Shown: positions 1 through 12,854 of the stretch, piece after piece
How the letters are laid out: each line of letters begins with the position of its first letter
Numbering within the stretch: position 1 is the first letter of the stretch
Assembly: GCA_002633025.1 (NCBI GenBank)
Contig: NMRB01000358.1
Span: 86,880-150,879 of the forward strand
Length of the DNA stretch: 64,000 bases
Direction: 5' to 3'
Source of the DNA: Notospermus geniculatus
Lineage: Eukaryota > Nemertea > Pilidiophora > Heteronemertea > Lineidae
Notes under the pieces: generated by a model
Database searches by the model: none
The model's input: the letters and a program-made list of their open reading frames with translations, nothing else
Told to the model about the DNA's origin: nothing
Translations under genes and position numbers: made by a program

Positions 1-690
1 TGATAATCCATAAAAAGGGCCAGATGATGTACAGTGTATTAAAGGGGGACTGATCTGAAAGATGCAAATGTTGATGATGTACATTGTATGCACAAACATT
101 TTCCTACAGGTGAAAACCCCGTCCGCTGACTTGGCCAAAGGCCCTACAGGTGTTATATGTGTCACAATGAAACATTGAATTGATATTGTCTAGACATTGA
201 TTACAGACAAGTTACAACAAAACGTTGACGCTAAAGCATTCTTACCCCTGTAGAGAAAAATGAGACAGTAAGCAGCTTTATCAACATGTGGAATTCGGTC
301 AAAAAGTCAACGATTATCCGGGTGAACCTTGTGCAAGGGCAGTTGACGTTTCCATCGGGGAGAAAGAATGGTGCTTGCGCTAATCCAGTACAAGGGTGTG
401 AACCAGTGATAATGGTGAGGCTGCGTTAACAAACAGACTTAGAACCCGCAGAGTGTCTTGTAACTTGTTCCCACTTGAGCGATTAACAATTAGTGTTTTA
501 ATGAGGGTTCTTTAATGAGTGTTTTAATGAGGGTTCTTAAATAGCCCAACACCGTGATTGTACTGAAAGGCCATTTCCTTCAGGCGACGGTACAGATTAG
601 ACCGAAAGCCACTGCTCTTTGCTGAAACCTCATCTCAGAATAACCTTTTGGATGATTTGCTGAAGGTCTCATTGGTCTCCTACTTCTAAA

Positions 691-785
691 TAGACTGGTT
701 CTCGTCTGTGCCGCTCCTCCCGAGACGCTACCTCTCGTGGAGCGAGCGCCGCGGGAGCGTAGCGGCAAAGAAGGGAACCAGTCTA
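691..785. mobile_element. Hairpin MITE family A, copy 1
   Basis: TAGACTGGTTCTCGTCT pairs with the end GGGAACCAGTCTA, and inner GC-rich arms surround a CTCTCGTGGAGCGAG loop. Same family as 16307-16398, 20132-20233 and 33510-33592. Confidence 0.85.
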
Positions 786-1533
786 ATTTCCAAAGACCAG
801 AGACAGCAAAAAACTCTGGTTCTGCGTCCCGCCTGTCCTAATTAAGCCGACTCGATCAACAGGATATTTTTGCTACATTTTCTTCCAATATCCGCGGCTG
901 GTTACCCAATTGTGACTAATACGGGAGATTGATCAACTGGGGGTTGCCACAGCCATTGACGAGATTTCTTGTCCCGTACCATGACTGGAGTAATTACACT
1001 GACAAATGTTGTTCCAGTGGGGACTGGCTGGAGCTGCTGCAGGTTGCGGCAGTCTGACTGAATCGTTGGGAAACGGCGTGAGGAAACGTGCTGGACAATG
1101 CTCTAGACCCACCTTCAAACACGGGAATGTCTATCTAGTCCACACAAAGTTTCTCATCCAGACCTCATGGGCTAAAGCATCTCTCCACCACATGAAGGCC
1201 TTCTTGAGCAAGTTGACTTTCTGTCACGGCAACCACGCTCGACATATCCAGGCCTACAGCCACTTCGCCCTTCGAACTACGCTCCCTCCTGGATTGAGCG
1301 AGAGTAGGAGTGCGGATGAGAACCCTTGTCAAGGCAAGGTGGAATCATGGGGCTAAGACAGGTGTAATATGAGAATGCCCCCCGTATGACAATGCCCGCT
1401 TTATTGTTCGGCGGACACTCAAATACAGAAAGACATGTTGATCAGTGCCTCCCCCATTGTCACGTTGCCGCTTATTCCGTCAATCTTTTGTTGGGAGGCA
1501 CTGGCAAACATGGGGCAGTGAAAAACATTACAC

Positions 1534-1662
1534 CGGGTTTACATCAAGGCACACGCGACACGAACACGCCGGCGAACAATGGCTTCATGGGCATGAATCC
1601 TATGTGAAGTCATTGTTCGCCTGCGTGTTCGTGTCTCGGTCTCGTGTGCCTTGATGTAAACT
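1534..1662. mobile_element. Palindromic MITE
   Basis: GGTTTACATCAAGGCACACG and CGTGTGCCTTGATGTAAACT are inverted, with GAACAATG/CATTGTTC inside. The sequence before it (ACACCGGGTTT) recurs at 10350. Confidence 0.8.
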
Positions 1663-1687
1663 CGGCCTAAAAGCCTCTCACCACTGG

Positions 1688-1801
1688 CGAGTGCCTAATC
1701 GTGGGAACCAATCAGAAGACATGTTACTCACTAAGGAGTAGAATGATGGCTGATGGGAAAGATCATTGTCAGAGAATACACGTCCCACGATTAGGCACTC
1801 G
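1688..1801. repeat. Inverted repeat, 18-bp arms
   Basis: CGAGTGCCTAATCGTGGG and CCCACGATTAGGCACTCG bracket about 78 bp of unique sequence; probably another small MITE beside 1534-1662. Confidence 0.75.
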
Positions 1802-3190
1802 ACAGGCCTCTCTCGACGTGTGAGTTTACTTGCGCAAGTTTGACTTTATGTGGGCAACCCAGCCCGCAGGAATCTATGGGCAGTCGTGAGCAAACCAACT
1901 GTTGTGAATTTGCCGTTGACAGCCAGGCGCAAGAAGCCTCTTCTGTAGAAGAGCGAAACAAACAATTTTGTCGACGTTGATTATAAATAACGCCGACAAG
2001 TCGTTGTTTTTCACTCTTATGAAATCAACGCTGCTGTTCCCTGAAGCGTTGTGATTGCCACGGATGATAACACGGTCCCGAGAGACCGTGGATCTGAGGC
2101 GAGTAAGCTGTACTGCCTGACGTAGTTTAGGTGTTCTGAGAACCCGTCCGTCTGTTGCGTCGGAAATCTCCTCAAATGAACCCCGGCCCCGGATCCCCTG
2201 CTGGAGAGCAATTGCTTATCAATTAAAGCTTTTAGTTCCCTGCTAATGGGTTGGTTGGTACCAGGAGAAGGAAGAGGCGAACAGGGGCCGATCGATGGCG
2301 CCATGCCATGCCTGTTTTTGTATGCCATGTCACATGACTCGAACTAAAAGTTGGGAAAGACGCCCCTGGATGGTGAACAGGGTATCCCAGTAAAATGCCA
2401 CGTTGGGACATTTTTTACCCCTCAGCCTTACAAGGGCTGTCAACTCAAGAAAACCACAACCAGTCATCGCCATTTTATTGTGGATGTTGGAGTGGGGTAA
2501 CTACACAAACCCATCGATTTTGGTTGCACTCCGTTATCCAATATGGCCGCCACAGCCACCATTTTGAATTTGTCACTACAAGTCATAACCTGGCCATTTT
2601 GTGAATGGCTGTGCGCGTTTCTGATCGGGGTACTGCATGATGCATGCCGAATTGGGCATGATGTAGAATGGACTCTGGTCACCTGTGTATTGATGCCTTG
2701 TCGTACATGAAGGCTGATTTTACACCGACACGGACAGCCGGATCGAGGTAATGTTGTGAAGGAACACACAGATGCTTTGTTTGTTCATCAGTTATTGATT
2801 GATCGGATCTCACGTACCGGATTCAACCAATCATTTCAACGTGCCGTTAAGAACAAGGCGTAACGAGACTTCAATACTTCAACATGAAAGTGCTTTGACG
2901 GATCACGGTAACCGGGAACAAATAGCTTGTTTGTCGTTTGAAAACGATCGCTTTTCGTATCAATCAGATGCGATGGTGGAAAACACGAAGGTAGACCGTT
3001 GATATTTTATGTAAGGCAGCGCCGGGGAGCTATAATCGTAGACGTGCTAAAGCAGTTTTTCATCTGATGAACACAAAATGACGTCTACCAAAAAAATCAT
3101 AATATACGGGAGCATCTTGCCTAACCAATTTTGGTTACCAACAGAACTGACGTCCATTAGAGCTGACGTTGCGTGGATATACAGGTGGGT

Positions 3191-3340
3191 GAGTTTCGCT
3201 AGCGGCCATCTTGCCAAAATTAGGTCATCGTCATGGGGATTTCCTCCACTCCGGGATGGGAGAACCAATCATCTGTCACTCTGGAAGAGCATTCCCATGG
3301 TGATGACCTAATTTTTGCAAGATGGTTACTAGCGGAACTC
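3191..3340. mobile_element. Palindromic MITE family B, copy 1
   Basis: GAGTTTCGCTAGCGGCCATC and the inverted GATGGTTACTAGCGGAACTC form the ends; inside, TAGGTCATCG pairs with TGATGACCTA. A related element lies at 29741-29884. Confidence 0.85.
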
Positions 3341-4595
3341 ATATATACATGAAAGGTGTCCCCCGAGATGGACAAGGCACTAGTCATACCGTAACATCAT
3401 TTTTTGCTGAATAAATACTTTTCGAGTCTGCTTCCTATGTAGATCTACATCTAATCGAAGTTAACATCAAAAATTATTGATATCTACCTGGTTTCGATCG
3501 CTGGAACATGGCTCGGCTCCAGAACCTTGGCATACACCGTTTCCAATCAAGTTGGGCTGAACATTCTTGTGAAAAACGAGGGCTGCATTCAAACAACGTG
3601 ATCTTCAATGATTTATTTGATAGTGAAATGTCATTGATAACAGGGTGGGATTGGTTATGTATTATTAGTATATCAGTAATACTGATTATAACCACGAGTG
3701 GCAAGCTTTTTGATTCCATCACTGTTTGGTGTTTCACATCAAAATGCCAACGTTCAACCACTTTCATTTCCACGCTACATTTAGCGTTTTATGTCATGAC
3801 TATTTACAGTTTACGGTTACGTGAGATATGCCGTCTCGATTTTCTTGGAACATAGGCGGTCTGGAGAAATAAACATAGCTTGTTTAGTTACTTGAAACTC
3901 TGACTGAAATGTACAGCGATCGATGGCCGTAGGCGTTCGATCCTGTTCGATCTATAGGATCAGACTGCAGCCCTTTTTTGGGTGTGGAAAGGTAAGGGCA
4001 TGCTAAGAATAGTATCGGTTGTAGAAACTCAATCAATCTACATTGTATATGTATATCGATGAATGAAAATTCCTGCCCTTCAGTTCCTTGCCATCTGGGT
4101 GGGCCAACTTGGACCGCCCACAGTTCGCCTATGATTTCAGTAAAAAAGTGGCCTGACTCACACTGAGAACCAATCTCAACCCGGTCATTTCAACACCACC
4201 AAACGTGACCATCGACGATGAACAGAAAGCATGCACGATTCTCGTCTGCTCTTTACTTTCCAAACACTCTCAATGACAATCACAACACAACTCTCGTTTT
4301 TGGTGTAACAGGCGTGAAATTCATCATCGTTTGGGGACAGAAAAATGTGATTTGCTTCCTGCAGTGTAACAGCGGCGAAGAATCAATATCCTCTTTACGA
4401 TCGGTACGCTTCGTGAATACCGCGGATACCTTGGTGTCATCGGTCATTTATTCTTTGCAAAGGTGTTCCCTCCGCGAATATCGTTGGTCATTTAATCTTT
4501 GCAGAGGTGTTCCCTTAGCGATGTCCTGTCTGGTCGAAGCGCTGTGACGCGGTCCTGCAAAATTTTGGCCATCATCACGCAAATGGGAGACGTTT

Positions 4596-4738
4596 CTGCC
4601 GTTAGAGGCCACCACCAGTTAGCGGTCATATAACGTCACAAAATATGACGTCACAGAGAAGAAATGCACGCACGACGTCTGTGACGTCAAATTTGTGACG
4701 TTCTAGGACCGCTAACTGGTGGTGGCCTCTAACGGCAG
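4596..4738. mobile_element. Palindromic MITE with TGACGTCA words
   Basis: CTGCCGTTAGAGGCCACCAC and its exact inverse form arms of about 32 bp. The centre repeats TGACGTCA three times (half-palindromes identical to the CRE consensus), probably a by-product of the foldback. Confidence 0.85.
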
Positions 4739-5196
4739 TAAAGTCTCATTCTGACGATGGCCAACATCTTTTTGGAAATGTATCGTTGTTCTTGATCAAC
4801 ATCTTGGTATGCTGAGCAACTATCTTGGCGTGGTAAAAGCCATCAGTCTTTATGGGTTAAAACATTGCGTATCTGTACAGAATTCAGTGTGACCTTAAGA
4901 AATGGGCACTGACAAATCACTGCCTCGGGTACAGAGTGACAAATTGAGATTGTAACGGTGATGATGAATGATACTTATGTTTTATCGATCGAAAACTCGC
5001 GGGGACACCGTAATATTTTGACAGCAAACATCCCGAGGAACCTTGCGGCCGTAGCCCGCTCTGATCAAAGTGCTCATCCGATGCGTGTCATGCTTTCAGG
5101 CGCACGTTAAAATGTGATGATAGAGCGTGAAATTGGGGCGGTTTGTGAAGTGAGTTTTAATAACACGATGTGGGAAATTCATATACGATGTCTTGA

Positions 5197-5604
5197 CCTC
5201 AGCGAGAGCTTGAGATCTTAGTCTAACCTCAGCAGGAGAAGCGATAGCTTAGATCTTAGTCCACTAACCTCAGCAGGAGAAGCGACAGCTTAGATCTTAG
5301 TCCACTAACCTCAGCAGGAGAAGTGAGAGCTTAGATCTTAGTCCACTAACCTCAGCAGGAGAAGCGAGAGCTTGAGATCTTCTAAAGCTCAGCAGGAGAA
5401 GCGAGAGCTTGTAGATCTTAGTCCACTAACCTCAGCAGGAGAAGCGAGAGCTTGAGATCTTCTAAAGCTCAGCAGGAGAAGCGAGAGCTTATAGATCTTA
5501 GTCCAACCTCGGCAGGAGAAGTGAGAGCTTGAGATCTTCTAAAGCTCAGTAGGAAAGGCGAAAGCGTGAGATCTTAGTCCAAGCTCAGCAGTAGAAGCGG
5601 GCGC
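5197..5604. repeat. Minisatellite, unit about 40-48 bp (CTCAGCAGGAGAAGCGAGAG)
   Basis: About nine copies of CTCAGCAGGAGAAGCGAGAGCTTGAGATCTT with either a TAGTCCACTAAC or a TAAAG linker, so two unit types alternate. Confidence 0.9.
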
Positions 5605-6499
5605 TGTTATCAAAATCTTTCCACAATATCAGCAAAAGAGATGAAACCATTCAACAGAACTAATATAGACCAAAAGAGTGGAATGCACCTTAAGGAGCCG
5701 TCATTAGTCGGCCTGCTAAAAGTGACGTGTATCTTAAACCCTACGGCACTTATTCCTTGTCCTCTATACATGGTAGGAAAGTAGATGACACTTGTGACAG
5801 TCAAGTGGCGTGTCTAATGCTGCTTCATGTTTGCAACATCGCTTTGACAAAATGGTACAACTTGCCAAGTTAAGTGTGGATTAAGAATGCTGTAGTATTG
5901 TAACGTATGTCATCTTGCGTGAGATACATGTAATTGCGACGTTTCAATAATGGATGTTATAAAAGAGACTAGTTTGAGAATGTCCCATCAGATTTTCTTT
6001 ATGGTAGATGATTTTGCTTCGGGACGAGTATAGTGTATACACGTTCTCCTGTATATTAGGTTCTCCTCAGGCATAAGTTCAAGTAAAATGCTGGCATGTT
6101 CATGTTCCTCTTTCATCTGACGACCAAAATGATCCACCTTTCCAAAATATTTCATTCCATCTCAACGATTCTCTCAAGAAAGCATTTCGTTTCAGCCAAC
6201 AGACAATTAGCCGTTCCAATCATTTCCTGGCAATAAAACGATTTTCATTCCACAAACGAAACTTGATCTCATCTCAATTGATGCGTCAAATGTTTCCATG
6301 TCAATCATTCATAAATACGTGATGAATTCAATCAATTTAACCAACTATGATAACGAAGATCTATCGAACAGTCACTCGGCAAGATAGATCTTCAAGTTTA
6401 GCAGTCATTGGACAATCAATTTTGTTGGAATTTCACAGTTCGGTTTACCACATAGAACTTGCTGTCACCTTTTGTCAGTACACGTCCTTATGGCTTTAC

Positions 6500-6656
6500 C
6501 AGACTAATGGGCATCCTAGCTACGATAGAGGGCAGCACACCGAAACTCGGTCCTATACAATGGACGTCTTTTGTGTGGGAAATTGATCAGGACCGAGTTG
6601 TCAGTCTCATTTCAATAGATTTAACCACTGGTGACACCTATTGAGCCAGTGAGCTA
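6500..6656. repeat. Dispersed repeat, also at 15318-15460
   Basis: Both copies share GAGGGCAGCACA, ACAATGGACG, TTTTGT, GAAATTGATCAGGACC, TTTCAATAG and TTTAACCACT in order over about 150 bp, with about 80% identity by eye. Origin unknown. Confidence 0.7.
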
Positions 6657-6925
6657 GGGTCCTCATTACAAGATAAGGACGTCGAACCAGTCTGGCACTT
6701 TGTTGGTTTATTGCTCACTTCTTTCATACTTGCGGCACTTCCTACTTAGAACTATCAGGTTCCATTATCCTTGTGATACTGGATAGGGCCAACGATAGGG
6801 TATAGGCATTCGTCACTCAATATACAATATACACACCTTGCTAACCATTGAGCTTGACGTTACAAGCAGCGTTTTTTCAAACAACCCACTGGAATATATA
6901 GAACCGACTGTCAGTGTCAGCAATC

Positions 6926-7148
6926 CGGGAGAATCCAACTTACCTCGACGGAGTCCAGGTCATAAAAATTTTGTAAGTTCTAATAATATCGTAATATAGT
7001 AGGTGTAGCATAATGGTAGATGGAACAGCTTGTAGGTATAATACAAGATGTTCCATTTACCATTATGCTACCCTACTAATTACGGTATTATTAGAACTTA
7101 GAAAATTTTATGACATGGACTCGCGTCGAGGTAAGTTGGATTCTCCCG
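6926..7148. mobile_element. 223-bp foldback element
   Basis: CGGGAGAATCCAACTTACCT and its inverse bracket a second long pairing (TTCTAATAATA..., GTAGCATAATGGTA...). Each arm is about 100 bp with few mismatches. Confidence 0.85.
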
Positions 7149-7541
7149 TATGTATACAACATTAGTATAACCATTTTTGTAACCCCAGTAGTGCAGCGAC
7201 CATTTCGGCCATGCAGTTTCATCTGATTCACCAATCTTTGCGTGCTGTTTCTAATCATCGTATAATCCTTTCACGGATACTTCTGCCGGTGGATTATTGG
7301 CTCCTTCAACGGATGCGAGCTCACTCCATGATGACAATCACGCGATCGGGTCAGCGATACGGTCATATCAACTCCGGCAGCGAGATTAGGTATCTGTCCT
7401 CAGGGTGATTCGAGATCACAGTCAATTGTCAACGTTTTTTTTCGGTGGAAATTTTTTTTCAACCCACTCCGAGCCTCATTCTCTCATGTCCTAAACTCAT
7501 TCCTCACGCCACGATACCTCTCATGTCGAGTTTCTCCACGA

Positions 7542-7708
7542 CCACGTGCGAGTTTTCTCATACAAGGTGGCTCTCAACTGGCATTTCACCATTGTTGACT
7601 TCCGTTGGACTCGCGCTGAGACCAATGACACAAACTACTGCCCATAGCTTTCTCAGGTGAGTTGCCCCTAGAGAGCCAGCCACCTTGTGCGAGAAAGCCC
7701 TCACGTGG
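7542..7708. mobile_element. Imperfect foldback element
   Basis: CCACGTG...TTTCTCATACAAGGTGGCTC pairs with CCAGCCACCTTGTGCGAGAAA...CACGTGG. The ends are CACGTG palindromes. Confidence 0.65.
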
Positions 7709-8674
7709 AGTGGCGCCTTTTGGAACAGACTGTGGAAAATTCGGTATTGATGTTGGCTTATGAAAGGTATTGCTGTAAGTCTAATTGTCAGCTTGACTCT
7801 AACGCCATCAATGGACTTAGTAGCTGCAAGTACCAAGATATTGACTGGGGTTTTCGACACAGCCGCGCCTTTTTCTTCATAGTGTCAACTGAGATTAATA
7901 TAGGCCTATACTTCCTACATGTCCTGGCCTTCCGTGTCATTTTTGGTGCCATCAGCCAGAGTATCAAATCCATTACGACAGCACACCCAATCAGAGAGCC
8001 CATAAACCAACCAGATCTATCAAAACAACTCCTGCAGCATACAATAAACTACTGTTAGTCGGTAATAACTTGGATTTTTTTTGTGATATTTATGCATTTT
8101 ACGTCGTGTTATTCAATGTTGATAACTTGTGATTTACCGCTTGTTTATTAAACAATGTTTACAAACTTCGTAAAGATTTTCAGCATACGACGCATTTCTT
8201 CATTACAACAGTGACTTTCATTCTCGATGGAGCATTTCTAAGTTTTTTCGGTCAATACACACGTATCGGTGGTCCAACACGTACAAGGCAACTCAAACCG
8301 TCTCATTCTTTTTCGTTATAGACTGAAGGATTGCCGTACTTCATCGTTCGGTAAGTGCCTTTTACATGTAGTTTTACCTCAGCACTTAGGACTGTTTTAC
8401 CAACGATAATCCGTCTTAGCCACTGGCAGTGCCACTGCTTTAATACTTTCGAAAAAATCGTAAAAATAGTCTTTCATTATCACAGTACCAGCTGTTTGTC
8501 GGGGTCGTCATGGCCACCTTGGATTGACGTCATAATGGGGGCCATACTGCACTCAAGGTCAATGGTGACAACGAAGGATAGCATCCATAAAGATTAGTGT
8601 TGATTAGTGCATCACCCTGTATAGTGACCTTAGAGTGAGACATAGAAAAGGCTTTGTAAGGGCTGTTCTATGGT

Positions 8675-8822
8675 ATAAGGGAGGTTTAGAAATCAAACGA
8701 TACACGTAAACTTTACGACAACGTTATTTTTCATACTACACATTCTCCAGATTTTATATTGCATTTTCGACAGAAAAATAACGTTGTCGTTAACGTATCG
8801 TTTGATTTCTAAACCTCCCTAT
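8675..8822. mobile_element. Foldback element
   Basis: GGGAGGTTTAGAAATCAAAC and the inverse GTTTGATTTCTAAACCTCCC, with ACGACAACGTTATTTTTC inverted inside. No coding sequence. Confidence 0.85.
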
Positions 8823-10712
8823 AGTCCTATAGTGTAGGTCTGTACACACGAATAAAAAACAAACACAGTCCCGAAGGATGTCGCCTTCAATAATTCATAA
8901 AACAGCAATTATACATGTAGTCCTTTGAAAAGAAATAAGGCCACCGGGGCGCATACATGTATTTTGCGACAATGAAGTCTCTTTACATGACTAGACTTTA
9001 ATTTTAATACACCCTTAGGCCTATCCTTGTTTTTACACAATTCGTTGATGATGTGTTAAGGGATGGCTGGGGGCTCTACTCTGTGACCATTCCTGGTTCA
9101 CACAAAAGGGCAAATTACTTTACAATTAGTCAAAACCGGAAAACGTCGTGCACTGACAAAAAGGTCAAAACTGCATGGACCCTCCAGGAAAGTTCAGGTC
9201 AATCATCGAACGAAAGCTGTGTGGCTAAATGGAATTGGGAAAGGGTTCAGAGTTGGCATTCGGGTATCAGGAGAGGCGAGATGGCCTGTCAGACTGGCCA
9301 GTGGAAAGGCCAACCTTCGTCGATGCTGAGGACCCCATCATCCTGTGATAGGGGATACGATTGTCTCCGATCCTCCAGCGTTTCTGTTTTAATGGGTGTC
9401 TACTAGTTGTTCGTAACCTCAGCTTTCGATTCATCACATTCAAAAAACTACATGAGAACATTAGTTTCTGTGTCACAAAAGCCCCACAGGCCATTACAAT
9501 AGTACTTGCAATTCATACTTTTTCTATTCCAATTACGGGCTGTCTCATTTATAAGTGCCGAAATGGCATTGAATTCACTCATAAATTTGAACTTCATGGA
9601 GGAAAAAAAATATGACAAATGGAAAGGAGAACACCATGATTATAATTCTTTCGTATGCGAATTTAATAAAACATTGTCATTGACGTATTTTATATACGAT
9701 GTAGCATAATTGGTGAAGGTTTCATTCCTTTTCGTAAGGCATAATGAATATCATGAGAATGTGGTGGTCACGATTACTCCATTAAACGATGAAAAGCATA
9801 CACATGTATACAGTTGCAACTTGTTCTTTTGGCTTTTTGAGCGACCTGCCTTGAGTAGGATGGTTACATGCTACGGAGTACATAAAGAACGTCAAATTTG
9901 TCTGTTTTGTAAACCAGTGAATGGCCGTTTAACAAAGCGTGACCACGAGTGCGGCAAAAGCATTGTTGTTTCCGCGCTCGAGTGCTTCAGAACAAAGCTC
10001 TTGTGTTTGTGGTCACGCCTCGTTTGGCCTGTTTAAAACAAAGGGCGACTGCGGTAAAGTCTTTGTTCACTTTCTTCACCTCATGGCTTCCAATGAAGGC
10101 TTTTTCCGTCTTCTTGTTCGTGGTCGTCTCTTACAAACGTACGAATGCTGCTGTTGTCGCATTCCAAGCCGGTGTAACGTGTTTCACTGTGGCCCGTGTG
10201 CCAGTGTGACATTACAATAGATTGACATGATTGACGGAATAAGGCGCGACTTGACAATGAGCGACACGCAGAGAAACAGTGAGTCTGTTTCCCAGTGTGT
10301 TCCGAACAGTGGGAGTCACACAGAAAAATGGCCACACTGAAAAATATTACACCGGGTTTTCTCAAACCATGTCTTACAATTTTACACAGATTTCATTGCA
10401 CTCTGATCGCATTTCATGTACTATAACCATCATGACGATATCAACAAGTTCTCGTTGACCTCAGATGTCTAAGATGTAATCTTAAGGGCCAAAAGAATGT
10501 CGCTACCTTTTCGGATTCTTGTTTATCTCCGATCTTATCAGGATGTTCATTGAGTGAATAATTATCAGATCATCCTCCAGTTGGACAGATCCTAAACGAA
10601 CGGGATGGTTTTTCAATGCCGAACAAAGGATGAACTATTCACGTTTAATTGCCCTCTAAATTTGGATTCCCTGATTTTCTCCAACGTTTACGTAAGTTGA
10701 TGTCACTGTCCC

Positions 10713-11831
10713 ATTAGTTCGGCGAGAGTCGGCGACTCAATCAAAACCCGTTTAAGTGCACCACAAGTTGACCATTATAAAAGTATGGTGGCTTTGTGAT
10801 GAGGAATTGCTTTAGGAATGTCATTGGCCATTGTAAGGGCGATAGTGCAAGCTGTTGTACGGTTTCAAACACAAACACTGTACTAACAGTGTCAGTTGAG
10901 CCGCGAGGACACTCGGGTTTCATCGTACGACTGAGTTGAGAGTGTCTATCGGATATCGCTCTTAGCGGATTACCATTCCTTCAGTTTGGTACTCGTAGCA
11001 GGTCGGTAAGTCAGTCCCTTTGTGTACGTTCTTTCATGTCTATACGTGGCAGAGGGCCTAGAGGAGAGCCGTAGCCATGCCATTTTGGGCCTAACTTTTC
11101 TTGGCACACGACAAGTCGTTCGTGGGTATGAGACGATAACTTGTAGGAATCGAAATCTGGCTTCACAATCAATGAGGGTTTCCTGACATCATAAAGATAC
11201 CGAGGTTTATTCGTAGGAAATCCATTTAACGATGTGTTCCACCGGATTTGGTCGTGTGGACAGTGGTTCAGAAAGGAAGGCGGAATTTGACATGAGAGTG
11301 GTGGTTATTGAGTCCGAATTTGAGTCGGGGAGTCAGCATATTTTCGAGTTCACAAAACTCTTGGGGCCGTATTCTAGAAGCTCCCTTAAGTGTAAGGTCG
11401 ACCTTCAGCTATTGTTTGCAGTGCAGAATACAAAAGATTAAGGTCGACCTTACACTTAAGGTAGAATACGGCCCTTGGTCAGTGACAGAGTAGAAAGGGT
11501 TTAGAGGCACAAATGTGTTGTACTTATAAGCAACCTGTTTGAGCTGCCTGACAGAGCCTGTTACAACTGTGTCAGTGTGTGGGCATGGATGTGCCTTTTC
11601 GGGCAAGTTTGGAGATAAAGGGAGTCAGCACCAATGCCCTGTTTGCCGAATTCTCAGTACGACAGGTGAAATGAAATTTGTCGACGGTGTTCGAGACGGG
11701 TGAAGTGGGTCACGTGGTGAGAGTTTGAGAGGGAGAGAGGGTTAGGGAAGAATGTCGTTCATCAGATCCAAGCAGAATGACGATCTTTAGTGAAACATCT
11801 GTGACCAGTGAGTGTGGGCCTACCATTGGCA
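10713..11831. repeat. 1.1-kb block, copy A (ends at N)
   Basis: Matches 11833-12854 almost throughout, with a few percent of small differences plus one 109-bp hairpin insertion in this copy. It ends exactly at the N (11832). Best read as one haplotype's contig end. No coding content was recognised. Confidence 0.9.
11365..11473. mobile_element. 109-bp hairpin MITE, polymorphic, CTTGG target duplication
   Basis: Ends GGCCGTATTCTA and TAGAATACGGCC are inverted, and the inner arms (CTTAAGTGTAAGGTCGACCTT) also pair. CTTGG flanks both sides (11360-11364 and 11474-11478). The equivalent site in copy B reads AAACTCTTGGGTTTG without the element. It has no coding capacity, so it must be moved by a transposase from elsewhere. 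Confidence 0.85.
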
Positions 11832-11832
11832 N

Positions 11833-12854
11833 ATTAGTTCGGCGAGAGTCGGCGACTCAATCAAAACCCGTTTAAGTGCACCACAAGTTGACCATTATAA
11901 AAGTATGGTGGCTTTGTGATGAGGAATTGCTTTAGGAATGTCATTGGCCATTGTAAGGGCGATAGTGCAAGCTGTTGTACGGTTTCAAACACAAACACTG
12001 TACTCAACAGTGTCAGTTGAGCCGCGAGGACACTTGGGTTTCATCGTACGACTAGTTGAGGGTGTCTATCGGATATCGCTCTTTAGCGGATTATTCCTTC
12101 AGTTTGGTACTGGTAGCAGGTCGGTAAGTCAGTCCCTTTGTGTACTTTCTTTCATGTCTATACGTGGCAGAGGGCCTGGAGGAGAGCCGTAGCTATGCCA
12201 TTTTGGGCCTAACTTTTCTTGGCACACGACAAGTCGTTGGTGGGTATCTTGTTTTGAGACGATAACTTGTAGGAATCGAAATCTGTCTTCACAATCAATG
12301 GGGGTTTCCTGACATTATAAAGATACCGAGGTTTGTTCGTAGGAAATCCATTTAACGATGTGTTCCACCGGATTTGGTCGTGTGGACAGTGGTTCAGAAA
12401 GGAAGGCGGAATTTGACATGAGAGTGGGGGTTATTGAGTCCGAATTTGAGTCGGGGAGTCAGCATATTTTCGAGTTCACGAAACTCTTGGGTTTGTGACA
12501 GAGGAGAAAGGGGTTAGAGGCAAAAATGTGTCGTACTTATAAGCAACCAGTACCTGTTTGGGCTGCCTGACAGAGCCTGTTACAACTTTGTCTGTGTGTG
12601 TGGGCCACGGGGTGTGCCTTTTCGGGAAAGCTTGGGAATAAAGGGAGTCAGCATCAGTACCCTGTTTGCCGAATTCTCAGTACGACAGGTGAAATGAAAT
12701 TTGTCGACGGTGTTCGAGACGGGTGAAGTGGGTCACGTGGTGGGAGTTTGAGAGGGAGAGAGGGTTAGGGAAGAATGTCGTTCATCAGATCCAAGCAGAA
12801 TGACAATCTTTAGTGAAACATCTGTGACCAGTGAGTGTGGGCCTACCATTGGCA
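11833..12854. repeat. 1.0-kb block, copy B (starts after N)
   Basis: Second version of 10713-11831. It begins on the first base after the N and continues into unique sequence with a short CGTACA microsatellite at about 12855-12885. It lacks the hairpin insertion. Confidence 0.9.

Larger units (their letters stand above)
1..10712. other. Intergenic, MITE-rich; no gene recognised
   Basis: Outside the elements listed, 1-690, 1802-3190, 3341-4595, 5605-6925 and 8823-10712 hold unique sequence with only short unlinked ORFs (the largest about 115-125 codons) and no splice-consistent chains that I could find. 500-545 has a 24-bp direct repeat (TGTTTTAATGAGGGTTCTT). 9932-10024 has a weak inverted GTGACCAC. 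Confidence 0.6.

Noticed and set aside
4640-4710. CRE-like TGACGTCA cluster as an enhancer
   Set aside because: The sites lie in the centre of a foldback element and follow from its palindrome.
10713-12854. True 1-kb tandem duplication
   Set aside because: The two copies meet exactly at a single N, and the same pattern occurs at four other Ns, so joined haplotypes explain it better.
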